Of a DNA stretch of 8,084 nt, positions 1-7,305 are shown piece after piece (the stretch's first letter is position 1; each line of letters begins with the position of its first letter). The DNA lies in the NCBI GenBank assembly GCA_002347985.1, contig DDYM01000009.1:2838-10921 (forward strand), read 5' to 3'. The position numbers and the translations under genes are program-made. Under the pieces are notes generated by a model, which searched no databases, was not told the origin of the DNA, and saw nothing but the letters and a program-made list of their open reading frames with translations. This DNA comes from Bacteroidetes bacterium UBA2234. Lineage in GTDB: Bacteria > Bacteroidota > Bacteroidia > NS11-12g > UBA955.

Positions 1-860
1 GTTCTGTTGCCCAATCGCTCCGTTAAATAAGGCTTGCCTGCAAACAACTGCACCTCCAAATCCTGCAACGTATCGTTCCGCTTGGGATTGATCACGTACA
101 CCAAACACACAATTTTATCAAAGGTATCCTTGATATACTGCATCAGCCCCGCATTCTCTTCCCGATCCTCGTGAAACGACACCAATACCATCCACTCGCC
201 ATCGCGGTTGCATCGGAACATGATGTTGCGCATCTGTCCTTCTTGCTTGATTACATTGAAAAAGTCTATCCCATTCGCCTCGCAATACCCCTTCACCCCC
301 CGCTGAATTAAATTCACGTAATCGGGCATCAAATGACACGCCTCAATGTCCAACACCTTGTCGAACTTCCCCGGCATATGAAACCCCAACGCCGTTGGAA
401 AGGGCTCTCCCTCAGCAGGCATTACCGTTACCCAGCTGCGATCAGCAAACGTGAGTTCTAACTTGTTGCGATACCCATAAACCTGGCCGCTACCCAAAAT
501 AGGCAACACATCAAAACCCTCCACCTTGCCAATGCGTTCCATCGCATCAACCACCTGCTGCTGCTTGAATGCCAACTGATCTGCATAGCCCAAATGCTGC
601 CATTTGCAACCCCCACAAGTGCCAAAATACTGACAGGTGGGATCAACGCGCAACGCAGATTTCTCATGAAACTTGATGATCTTGCCCTCCATGAAGTTCT
701 TTTTTTTCTTCACGATTTGCACATCCACCACATCGCCCGGAGCAGCGTATTTTACAAAAATTACCTGTCCGTCGTGACGGGCAATACAATGTCCCTCGGC
801 TCCAGCCGCTTCAATGGTAAGTTTCTCGAACAATCGAAACTCTTTTACTTTTCTTGTCAT
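1..860 (-). CDS. rlmD: 23S rRNA (uracil-C5)-methyltransferase, RlmD/RumA type (N-terminal 286 codons; 3' end outside window)
   Basis: The frame is open from the ATG at 860-858 to the window edge, so the C-terminus is missing. Family members use S-adenosylmethionine to methylate C5 of a uracil in 23S rRNA (U1939 in E. coli). Residues about 8-65 resemble the TRAM RNA-binding domain (a GAEGHCIARHDGQVIFV-like stretch, then a lysine-rich PGDVVDVQIVKKKK region). The [4Fe-4S] cysteine pattern of RumA is visible: C76-x5-C82-x2-C85 in a CGGCKWQH context, with a fourth Cys at C175 (IEACHLMP). A YRNKLELTF motif at 130-138 and GQMRNIMFR at 208-216 also fit. The usual length is about 450-480 residues, so the Rossmann-type SAM domain and catalytic cysteine lie off the window and intactness cannot be judged. 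The start overlaps the stop of the thioredoxin gene as ATGA; purine-rich AGAAAGAAG a few bases upstream may act as a ribosome site. Target specificity (RlmD versus the related RlmC/TrmA types) is inferred from the Fe-S motif plus TRAM and is not certain. Confidence 0.9.
   Translation of the reverse strand, partial: MTRKVKEFRLFEKLTIEAAGAEGHCIARHDGQVIFVKYAAPGDVVDVQIVKKKKNFMEGKIIKFHEKSALRVDPTCQYFGTCGGCKWQHLGYADQLAFKQQQVVDAMERIGKVEGFDVLPILGSGQVYGYRNKLELTFADRSWVTVMPAEGEPFPTALGFHMPGKFDKVLDIEACHLMPDYVNLIQRGVKGYCEANGIDFFNVIKQEGQMRNIMFRCNRDGEWMVLVSFHEDREENAGLMQYIKDTFDKIVCLVYVINPKRNDTLQDLEVQLFAGKPYLTERLGNR
857..860 (-). other. ATGA start/stop overlap: thioredoxin gene to rlmD
   Basis: The start ATG (860-858) and the stop TGA (859-857) overlap in ATGA. 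A purine-rich AGAAAGAAG stretch about 8 bases upstream, inside the end of the thioredoxin gene, could serve as ribosome-binding site. Confidence 0.8.
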
Positions 861-1513
861 TCAGATTGCTTCTTTCTCTTTATCACCTCGCCCAACAAAT
901 TCAAAAACTGGTCTGGAGGCAAATAACCCGCCTGTGCCGCTCGCTTGTCGTTCTTGGCCGGATTAAATATAAAATAACTCGTAGGATATCCCCCGGGCTG
1001 ACCGTTGGCCAACCAATACAACAACTCATTGCTGCTCAAATTGTAAGCGCCAAATTTGTGCTTTTTTTCTACTTCGGGATTAAACTTTACACAGACAAAT
1101 TCATTGTTCAACACCGCAATCACTTGGGCATTGGTATAAGTTTCTCGGTCCATCACTTTGCACCAACTGCACCAATCCGTGTAGGCATCCACCAACAAGA
1201 TCTTATTCTCAGCCTTGGCTTTTGTATACCCCTCGGCGAAGTCCATCCAATGCAACTTACCATCATTTTGACTTGCCGCTGTAGGGGACGATGCGGTTTC
1301 ACTCGACATTACTGACGAATCGCCCGAAGACATTTGCGTTGATGCATTTGACACATCGCCTTGAGTTGCCTCTGAAGCGCTATTGGATGTATTGCCATCT
1401 GCGGTTGTCTCTTTGCTCGGTGAATTGCACCCTCCCTGAAATCCAGCGATTGTGAGCAATGAAAAAATCATCGACAAGGCAACGCCAAAGATTCTCAATT
1501 TTTGCATTTTCAT
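857..1513 (-). CDS. Thioredoxin-fold putative lipoprotein with CSWC active site
   Basis: 218 residues. The N-terminus has a basic start and a hydrophobic segment (about 8-24) ending in GFQGGC, suggesting a lipoprotein anchored at C29, although Q at -3 makes the lipobox weak; ordinary signal cleavage or a membrane anchor are alternatives. Residues 30-85 are a low-complexity Ser/Thr/Ala/Asn/Gly-rich linker. The folded domain (86-212) is thioredoxin-like: a strand (KILLVDAYT), then the redox motif DWCSWCKVMD with C115 and C118, and a GGYPTSYF segment whose P177 fits the cis-proline. This resembles the DsbD C-terminal domain/Thioredoxin_7 type rather than cytosolic TrxA. Likely role: thiol-disulfide exchange in the periplasm; the direction (reductase or oxidase) and partner cannot be read from the sequence. 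The start is taken at 1513, where ATGA overlaps the nadC stop; an alternative in-frame ATG two codons on (1507) would change little. It also overlaps the following rlmD start by four bases. Confidence 0.87.
   Translation of the reverse strand: MKMQKLRIFGVALSMIFSLLTIAGFQGGCNSPSKETTADGNTSNSASEATQGDVSNASTQMSSGDSSVMSSETASSPTAASQNDGKLHWMDFAEGYTKAKAENKILLVDAYTDWCSWCKVMDRETYTNAQVIAVLNNEFVCVKFNPEVEKKHKFGAYNLSSNELLYWLANGQPGGYPTSYFIFNPAKNDKRAAQAGYLPPDQFLNLLGEVIKRKKQSE
1510..1513 (-). other. ATGA start/stop overlap: nadC to thioredoxin lipoprotein gene
   Basis: The start ATG (1513-1511) and the nadC stop TGA (1512-1510) overlap in ATGA, a classic coupling junction that supports choosing this start over the in-frame ATG at 1507. 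Confidence 0.8.
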
Positions 1514-2364
1514 ATTACTTTGGTTTTAAAACTAATATCCAGCGAAGATACGCTGTGTGTTAAAGAGCCCAAGGAAATAAAATCCACTCCGGTCTCTGCA
1601 TAACTGCGCAAATTACCCAAATTGATACCTCCTGATGCTTCGGTTTCGCATCTACCAGCGATCACCTTCACCGCTTCAATACATGCCGATGGCGAGAAAT
1701 TATCCAACATAATTCGTTGTACGCCACCCACAGCCAATGTCTCATTCACTTCGTCCATGTTCCGGGTTTCCACTTCGATGCCCAGCTCCAATCCCTTTTC
1801 CATCAGATAGGCTTTGGTGCGATTCACCGCCGCCGTAATACCACCCGCCGAATCGTTGTGATTGTCTTTTAGCATCACCATATCGTACAATCCGATGCGA
1901 TGATTTTTGCCACCCCCCATTGTCACTGCCCACTTCTCCAACATCCTGAGACCTGGCGTAGTTTTTCGCGTATCCAAAATCGTAGCGCCCGTGCCCCTAA
2001 CCATCTCAACAGCATTGTACGTCTGAGTTGCCACACCCGACAACCGTTGCATGAAATTGAGCATCAAACGCTCACCCGCAAGCAAAGCATGCACATTGCC
2101 CCTGGCAGATGCCAACTGGGTACCCGAAAGCAAATAATCACCGTCTTTGGCCATCGCAACCCACTCCAAATTGGGGTCTAAACGACGTAAAATCACCTCA
2201 CCCAATTCAAGTCCGGCTATCACCCCATCCTGCTTTAAAAGCAACCGAGATTCACCCACCGTCCCCTGCGGAATAGAAGCCAAACTGCTATGATCGCCGC
2301 TGCCGATATCCTCAGCAAAACAGCGATCAATTAACTCAATAATTTCTTTGGATCGAAAATCCAT
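1510..2364 (-). CDS. nadC: Nicotinate-nucleotide pyrophosphorylase (carboxylating), quinolinate phosphoribosyltransferase
   Basis: 284 residues, the usual full length. It converts quinolinate and PRPP to nicotinate mononucleotide, CO2 and diphosphate, the third step of de novo NAD synthesis in the cytoplasm. The family signatures are all present in order: EDIGSGDHSS (18-27), ERLMLNFMQRLSG (98-110), DTRKTTPG (131-138), GGGKNHRIGLYDMVMLKDNH (150-169), EVET (197-200), LDN (220-222), ASGGI (243-247) and SLGSLTHS (264-271). By family knowledge, R133/K134, H155/R156, K166, E199 and D221 line the quinolinate/PRPP site, so the enzyme should be active. The ATG at 2364-2362 shares one base with the stop of the secreted nuclease gene (TAATG), with no visible Shine-Dalgarno, so translation may depend on coupling. 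No nadA or nadB is in the window; its neighbours are not NAD-related, which is unusual context but not evidence of a changed function. Confidence 0.97.
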   Translation of the reverse strand: MDFRSKEIIELIDRCFAEDIGSGDHSSLASIPQGTVGESRLLLKQDGVIAGLELGEVILRRLDPNLEWVAMAKDGDYLLSGTQLASARGNVHALLAGERLMLNFMQRLSGVATQTYNAVEMVRGTGATILDTRKTTPGLRMLEKWAVTMGGGKNHRIGLYDMVMLKDNHNDSAGGITAAVNRTKAYLMEKGLELGIEVETRNMDEVNETLAVGGVQRIMLDNFSPSACIEAVKVIAGRCETEASGGINLGNLRSYAETGVDFISLGSLTHSVSSLDISFKTKVI

Positions 2365-2366
2365 TA
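2364..2366 (-). other. TAATG stop/start overlap: nuclease gene to nadC
   Basis: The stop TAA (2366-2364) and the ATG (2364-2362) share one base. The preceding bases (CTGTGATTGTGAAA) hold no ribosome-binding motif, so nadC translation is probably coupled to that of the secreted nuclease unless an internal promoter exists. Confidence 0.8.
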
Positions 2367-4586
2367 TTTCACAATCACAGCCGTTGCCGCCTGTTTACTA
2401 GCGCCACGCACCAACAACAAATAGCTACCTGCAGCAAAACGACTTACATCCAAAGAAAGGTTTTCGCGTACATCCGATTGCTCAAACACAGTGCGTTCAA
2501 AATAATCCACCAAGGTAACCACTGCTGGTTCACCTTTGAAAGACGACAAATCAACGGTCATTGACTTGCTCGATGGGTTTGGGTAAGTTGAAACACCCAC
2601 AATCGTTGGCTTCACCGACGTTGAGGAAGAAGGACCTGAACCACATGAAACCCCATTGGCAACGTACTTCATTTTCGAAAAATCGATATAACAAGCCCAA
2701 TCTGGGTGATCAATGAATGGATTGCGGTTTTTCTGAATCGAAGCCACATACTCAGCCCTCGCCTTTTCCCAACCGTTGGGTGGGAATTGCTTGTTCCAAC
2801 GCTTCAATACATTCTGATCCTGGTCCATTCCCAAGAAGGTATTTGCCGTTGGTATTGTGAATGGTGCCCCAGCCCTGTTGTATGTTGCACAGATATAAAA
2901 ATTGGAACGAGCCATAGACCCCTTTGCAAAATCTCTCGGTTCGTAAGCAAAACCGCCCGTGGAATCTGTACCAAATTTACCACCCCAAAATGTTGAGGTT
3001 ACCGTTTTTAAATTATTCATCGGGTAGTTACTTCTCACCGCATTTCCTTTGTTTTGATGAACAGGATACAAAACATACAAATCGCTGTAATTGGCACTGT
3101 CCTGACTCGCCTCGCCCATCCAAGAGAAAGGATATGAGTGTTCGCGACTCAAATAGTTTGGGTCGTTTACATCAAAGAAGAAAGGAGGCGTAAATACATA
3201 GGGATATCCCGTGTAGAAACAGTTGATGATTTTCTTGCCTTCGGTGGTATCTCTGGCTTCAAAATTCATCGCTATCGTGCTCGCAAAATTGGAATAGTAT
3301 ACCTGAAAGTGCGGACGAACCACATTGCGAATCTGACTCACCAAAGAAGTGTCAGACGATGTCAATCCGCCATAATAGCTACCTTCATTGAGCCCTACAC
3401 TGGTATATGTTAAATCAGCAGAAGCACTAGAGTTATAGTTCACAAACGCATCATATCCACCGTAAGAGTAGGCTTTGATATAATATTTTGTATCAGCCCA
3501 AACATTGTCCAAAACGATGTCGCCCGCAGCACCCATGTGCATCACACGAACCCCATTGATGACTTGACCGCGCTGATAAATGGTACCATCAACAGGAACC
3601 TCAGTTATTGGATTTTTACTCACCATCACCAAATATCCATCCGCCGCAACGCCTTTGGCATTGATTGTAGTTTTCCAAGCCAAATTGTTAACCATTGTAA
3701 GCGTTGTTGTGGCAGTTGGCTCACTTGCATAACTACCTGAAATCCCAAATATATTTAAATCAAAAGGCAAATTATTACTATCGTTGCTCGTAAAACTCAT
3801 GGTTGATTTCAACGAACCTGCCGGTGCACCGCTGGCAACATCCACATCAATTGAAAGTTGCTCTCCCGCCTTCACAGTAAAAGGAGTTGTTTGTTTGGTG
3901 CTAAAACTCGCCGCATTGCTACCCGAAAACTGAATCTTAGAAACAGTTAAGTCCCCCGCTGTGCTGTTGTTCTTAACCACAACGGCAAAGGGATTGGTGC
4001 TACCCGGACGAATCTCCGCTTTGTTTAATTGGATTTTACCATTGTATAAAACCTGTAATTCTGGTTTTGCCCCCCCTTTTCCCGGACGTACGGTAACATC
4101 GTCGATTGCTAAGTTATAACCCGACGTTTTCGTGGTTAAAATGAATCGAACAAATTTTGCCGCACTGCTTACTTGGGTAAAATGCTGGGTGATGCCCATT
4201 GGCATATCTCCATCCACATACTGACGTACAGATTTCCAAGTTGTTCCATCCGCACTTTCTTCAATGTTACAAGTCCCTTTCCAAACAGTAACGCCGGAAG
4301 CCCCCGTACCTGAAATGTAGTACCAAACAGTGTCCGCCGTACCTGAGTAATTTACTTTCATCCATTCTCCCGTAGCATCCAAACGGATGGCAGCAGGAGT
4401 GCTTTTCACCAACGTTGCCGAAGTGTAAACAAAAGTACCCGAAGTCCCTTGGTTTAGCGTCCAACCCGATGGCGCCGAAGCAGGGTCATTGCAGTTCCAA
4501 AATGCAGGTAATGTGGCCTGCGCAACCAATGAGGAAATACCTGCAACCATGGCAAGCATCAAACCAAATATATTCTTGTTTTTCAT
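2364..4586 (-). CDS. Secreted multidomain endonuclease I family nuclease with T9SS sorting domain
   Basis: 740 residues, exported. A signal peptide occupies about 1-22 (SLVA before Q23). Residues 25-170 look like a beta-sandwich module common in secreted Bacteroidota proteins (start LPAFWNCNDP, end YNLAIDDVTVRPG). Residues 175-283 resemble a choice-of-anchor D/Hydin-like Ig fold, and 290-398 a fibronectin III-like domain. The catalytic part (about 400-640) matches the endonuclease I family (EndA/Vvn, His-Me finger fold): REHSYPFSW with E482 and general-base H483; SDLYVLYP (501-508) followed by N515 and RSNYP; a FAYEPRDFAKGSMAR segment (546-560); and NRNPFIDHPDW (620-630). The C-terminal ~80 residues, with YPNP at 668-671 and a terminal SYLLLVRG...VIVK stretch, are a T9SS type A sorting domain, predicting secretion or surface attachment. 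Likely role: non-specific cleavage of extracellular DNA or RNA. The start is preceded by an A-rich site 8 bases after the receptor's stop. Family assignment is firm; substrate preference is not known. Confidence 0.93.
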   Translation of the reverse strand: MKNKNIFGLMLAMVAGISSLVAQATLPAFWNCNDPASAPSGWTLNQGTSGTFVYTSATLVKSTPAAIRLDATGEWMKVNYSGTADTVWYYISGTGASGVTVWKGTCNIEESADGTTWKSVRQYVDGDMPMGITQHFTQVSSAAKFVRFILTTKTSGYNLAIDDVTVRPGKGGAKPELQVLYNGKIQLNKAEIRPGSTNPFAVVVKNNSTAGDLTVSKIQFSGSNAASFSTKQTTPFTVKAGEQLSIDVDVASGAPAGSLKSTMSFTSNDSNNLPFDLNIFGISGSYASEPTATTTLTMVNNLAWKTTINAKGVAADGYLVMVSKNPITEVPVDGTIYQRGQVINGVRVMHMGAAGDIVLDNVWADTKYYIKAYSYGGYDAFVNYNSSASADLTYTSVGLNEGSYYGGLTSSDTSLVSQIRNVVRPHFQVYYSNFASTIAMNFEARDTTEGKKIINCFYTGYPYVFTPPFFFDVNDPNYLSREHSYPFSWMGEASQDSANYSDLYVLYPVHQNKGNAVRSNYPMNNLKTVTSTFWGGKFGTDSTGGFAYEPRDFAKGSMARSNFYICATYNRAGAPFTIPTANTFLGMDQDQNVLKRWNKQFPPNGWEKARAEYVASIQKNRNPFIDHPDWACYIDFSKMKYVANGVSCGSGPSSSTSVKPTIVGVSTYPNPSSKSMTVDLSSFKGEPAVVTLVDYFERTVFEQSDVRENLSLDVSRFAAGSYLLLVRGASKQAATAVIVK

Positions 4587-4600
4587 TTTTTTCTTTAAAA
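4587..4600 (-). promoter_or_regulatory. A-rich translation initiation site of the secreted nuclease gene
   Basis: This holds the only gap between genes in the window, 8 bases (4587-4594). Read on the minus strand, the receptor's last bases and the gap form an AAAGAAAAAA run directly before the ATG. A-rich leaders of this kind are typical of Bacteroidota, which rarely use strong Shine-Dalgarno sites. The gap is too short for a promoter or terminator. Confidence 0.6.
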
Positions 4601-7303
4601 GCCAATTCTAATTCCAGTGGTAAATCTCAATCCCGTAGATACATACACTTCCAAATTCTTGGGGTTAAAAGTATTCACCGGATTGTCGTCTACATTCCGA
4701 TGCTGACCGTCAGTGATATAAAGATTATTTGTGATGTTATTTATCATTCCGTAAAACTGCATTTTAATGCCATTTTTCAGATCCAACTTATATCCACCCG
4801 TCACATTCATATACCAATACGTTGGCAACAAAAACGATTCATGTCCTTTGTATTTTCCCGTCAGTGAAGTAGGATCAAAATCGGCATAGTGCTTGGCAAA
4901 ATGAATGTACTGAAGTGTGAAATATGCGCCTTTTAAATAGGTTGGCTCCCAGCGCAATAAGTAGGCTTGCTGACGTTGAGCGGCATCGCCCACATGAACT
5001 CCTTTTGCATCAAAATCCACCTTCGCAATAGAATCGCCAAGATCGTTTCTCACAATTACTTCACTGCCCGAATTCCAAATCCAATCGCCCAAAGACCAAC
5101 TGCCTTCCAAGGTTATACCGTCACCCGCTTTGAACGATGCCTGAAGCTCCGCACCCATATGTCGAGCCCCCAAACCATTGATATTGAAACTGTAATTGTT
5201 GCCGTCTAAATCCTTAAAAGTTGAAAGAAAATCTACCGGTTTGTTCTTCCACAAAGTATAATACGCATTGAAATTCAACGCCAATCGCTTCGATTTATAA
5301 CCCGATCCACCCTCCAACGCATACACTTTCTCATTTCGAATGTCTTTCACCACCACATTTCGGTTATCAAAAACATTGCTGAAACGCGTAGGTCGGTTCA
5401 AATAACCCACATTCCCAAAAAGGTTGAATTTCCTTGATATGTTGTGGTTCAAACCCGTCTTCAAAGTCACACCCTTTCGCTGTACCCAATCGGTTGGCTG
5501 ACCGTAGTTTTTGTTCGGATCCAACTTGAAATAATCGATGCGTTTTAACCAAGTATTTGATGCACTTGCATTTGCAAACCAAGTAGTTCGATTCTTACTG
5601 TATTCAATTTCACCGAATGCCCCAGCCCAACGAACCAAACCATCATTGTTGTAACCAAAAACATCTCCCGAACGATACATGTGCTTTGCATCGTAATTGG
5701 GATTTTTCTCTGCCTGAGAAGGGATAAAATAGTCACCGCCCAACAAATCATAACCCTCACGGTAATGCCTTCCATGGTAAGTTCTCAAATCGATTCCCCC
5801 TGTGAACGACCAAAAATTGTTGATCTTGTGCTGCGCCGTACTCAACAGCCCATACCAATTGTGATTGTTTACTGCCCTTTGTAAAATACCTGTCGATTTG
5901 TTCTCTGTCAGCGAATATTTTGGATCAATGGGCGTGGTAAAATCGCTTCCGGAGGTGTTCAAAAAATAGGTGCTTTGAAAATCGAACTGACCGTAATTCT
6001 GCGGAATCTGAGGAATCTTTAAGCTGCTATTTGAGCTCACACCACCACCCCGTCCGTAGGATGCGTAAACCGTAGATGTGATCAACGTTTTCTTCGATAG
6101 AGCCCAGTCGTGCTTAACATACATCTGGGGCTTGTGAAACATGTTTACTCGTTCATTTACCACTTGAGATCTTCCCCAAATCGTATCTGTTTTGTCGTCA
6201 CTTACCGTAGCCTTATTCAAATTACCCCAATGCTGATTGTATTTTCTGCCCTGGTTGTAAGCCATTCTTGGCAAAACAGTATCTACGCCCAATTTCTCCG
6301 CCAAGGCCTTGTCGTACATACTAAGACGAGCCCTGTAACTGCGCTGACCGTGACTTTGGGGAGCCCCCATTACTGCGATGCTCAAAGTATGTGAACCATG
6401 AGATTTGGTTTTCCATTGTTTCTCGGCTTTGCCAAAATAGGAATACATATCATCGAACAAGTAATCGACATAACCTGCACTCTGACGCTTGGTGAAGCTC
6501 ATCATCAACCCCCAATCACCTTTCAATCTGCCACTGCTGTAATTCACTCCAAACTGCTCATATTTAGAATCACCAAATTCAACATTGGCCTCCAATTTGG
6601 CTTGTTGCGAAAGTCCTTTGGTGATGATATTCATTGTTCCACCGACTGCAGGATTGGCAATTCTACTCGACCCCAAACCGCGCTGTACTTGGGTTAATGC
6701 AGTAACGCTTCCCAAACCGAACCAATTGCTCCAATACACTTGCCCGTTTTCCATGTCGTTTACGGGAATTCCATCCACCATCACTGCGATATTGCGTTGG
6801 CTAAAGCCTCGAATGCTAATCCTCGCATCGCCGGCACCACCCCCTTGAGAAGTAGCGTAAACACCGGGCATTTGATTTAAAAGCAAGGGCAAATCTTGAC
6901 TACCCAATCGCTCTGAAATGTCCTTTCCGGTAACATTGGAATAAGCAACTGGCGTTTTTCTATTTTTGGCGATGGAGGTGGTTATTTGAACCGCCTGCAT
7001 GCTGGCACTTAAATTCTCTAATTTGAAGTTGACATCGGTGATCAAATTGCGATCGGCTTGGATAAAAATGGAATCACTCTCATATCCTTCAAGTTTTGCA
7101 ACCAAAAGGTATTCTCCCATCGGAAGCACCAAATTAAACGTTCCATCTTTGGCCGTTTGGGCCAGTTGATTTCGGGTAGAAATTAGAACATTTTCCAGCA
7201 ATTCTCCGCTAATGGCGTCCATGGCACGACCTTTTACGGTGACCTGGGCCCGGAGAGAGCCCATCGCCAAGACAACAAAAAGCAGTATGAATTTGATCCG
7301 CAT
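4595..7303 (-). CDS. TonB-dependent outer-membrane receptor with carboxypeptidase-like regulatory domain
   Basis: 902 residues. A signal peptide (1-19, LRA before Q20) is followed by a carboxypeptidase D regulatory-like domain (about 20-95; VTVKGRAMDAISGELLENV start, GEYLLVAKLEGYES end). The plug domain spans about 113-229, with GSQDLPLLLNQMPGV, SIRGF (163-167), VMVDGIPVNDMENG (175-187) and a QVQRGLGSSRIANPAVGG stretch leading to NIITKG. The remainder is a 22-strand-type barrel rich in aromatic, alternating strands, ending in the outer-membrane terminal phenylalanine (TGIRIGF). Such receptors import ligands across the outer membrane using TonB-ExbBD energy. No SusD partner adjoins it, so it is not an obvious SusCD glycan system. 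Its position between two predicted T9SS substrates, one a nuclease, suggests nucleic-acid-derived or phosphate-containing ligands, but this is inference from context only. The ATG overlaps the upstream stop by one base (TAATG), with no clear Shine-Dalgarno. Confidence 0.95.
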   Translation of the reverse strand: MRIKFILLFVVLAMGSLRAQVTVKGRAMDAISGELLENVLISTRNQLAQTAKDGTFNLVLPMGEYLLVAKLEGYESDSIFIQADRNLITDVNFKLENLSASMQAVQITTSIAKNRKTPVAYSNVTGKDISERLGSQDLPLLLNQMPGVYATSQGGGAGDARISIRGFSQRNIAVMVDGIPVNDMENGQVYWSNWFGLGSVTALTQVQRGLGSSRIANPAVGGTMNIITKGLSQQAKLEANVEFGDSKYEQFGVNYSSGRLKGDWGLMMSFTKRQSAGYVDYLFDDMYSYFGKAEKQWKTKSHGSHTLSIAVMGAPQSHGQRSYRARLSMYDKALAEKLGVDTVLPRMAYNQGRKYNQHWGNLNKATVSDDKTDTIWGRSQVVNERVNMFHKPQMYVKHDWALSKKTLITSTVYASYGRGGGVSSNSSLKIPQIPQNYGQFDFQSTYFLNTSGSDFTTPIDPKYSLTENKSTGILQRAVNNHNWYGLLSTAQHKINNFWSFTGGIDLRTYHGRHYREGYDLLGGDYFIPSQAEKNPNYDAKHMYRSGDVFGYNNDGLVRWAGAFGEIEYSKNRTTWFANASASNTWLKRIDYFKLDPNKNYGQPTDWVQRKGVTLKTGLNHNISRKFNLFGNVGYLNRPTRFSNVFDNRNVVVKDIRNEKVYALEGGSGYKSKRLALNFNAYYTLWKNKPVDFLSTFKDLDGNNYSFNINGLGARHMGAELQASFKAGDGITLEGSWSLGDWIWNSGSEVIVRNDLGDSIAKVDFDAKGVHVGDAAQRQQAYLLRWEPTYLKGAYFTLQYIHFAKHYADFDPTSLTGKYKGHESFLLPTYWYMNVTGGYKLDLKNGIKMQFYGMINNITNNLYITDGQHRNVDDNPVNTFNPKNLEVYVSTGLRFTTGIRIGF

Positions 7304-7305
7304 TA
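7303..7305 (-). other. TAATG stop/start overlap: lamin-tail gene to receptor gene
   Basis: The stop TAA (7305-7303) and the start ATG (7303-7301) share one A. No Shine-Dalgarno-like purine run is seen just upstream, which fits termination-reinitiation coupling and fixes the receptor's start, since a signal peptide follows directly. Confidence 0.8.

Noticed and set aside
698..710. A8 tract in rlmD (codons 51-54, AAG AAA AAA AAG) containing an in-phase A AAA AAG heptamer like the dnaX frameshift site.
   Set aside because: It codes for a lysine run at a place where the TRAM domain is naturally basic. The -1 frame stops about 11 codons later, giving only a short TRAM fragment, and I see no convincing stimulatory hairpin or upstream Shine-Dalgarno. 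Probably coincidence.
594..1315. Two overlapping plus-strand open frames (110 and 153 codons).
   Set aside because: They lie antisense to the well-supported rlmD and thioredoxin genes, have no recognisable domain or signal, and look like shadows of the coding strand.
1523..1532. 10-base palindrome GTTTTAAAAC just upstream of the thioredoxin gene start.
   Set aside because: It lies within the last codons of nadC, is AT-rich and short, and there is no loop or T-run to make a terminator; chance is sufficient.
4415..4867. Plus-strand open frame of 150 codons crossing the receptor-nuclease junction.
   Set aside because: It is antisense to the start of the nuclease gene and the end of the receptor gene. 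Composition is irregular, there is no family resemblance, and a real gene here would overlap two strongly supported ones.
4595..7303. Receptor as a SusC member of a polysaccharide utilisation locus.
   Set aside because: No SusD-like gene adjoins it on either visible side, and the neighbours are a nuclease and a lamin-tail protein rather than glycosidases.
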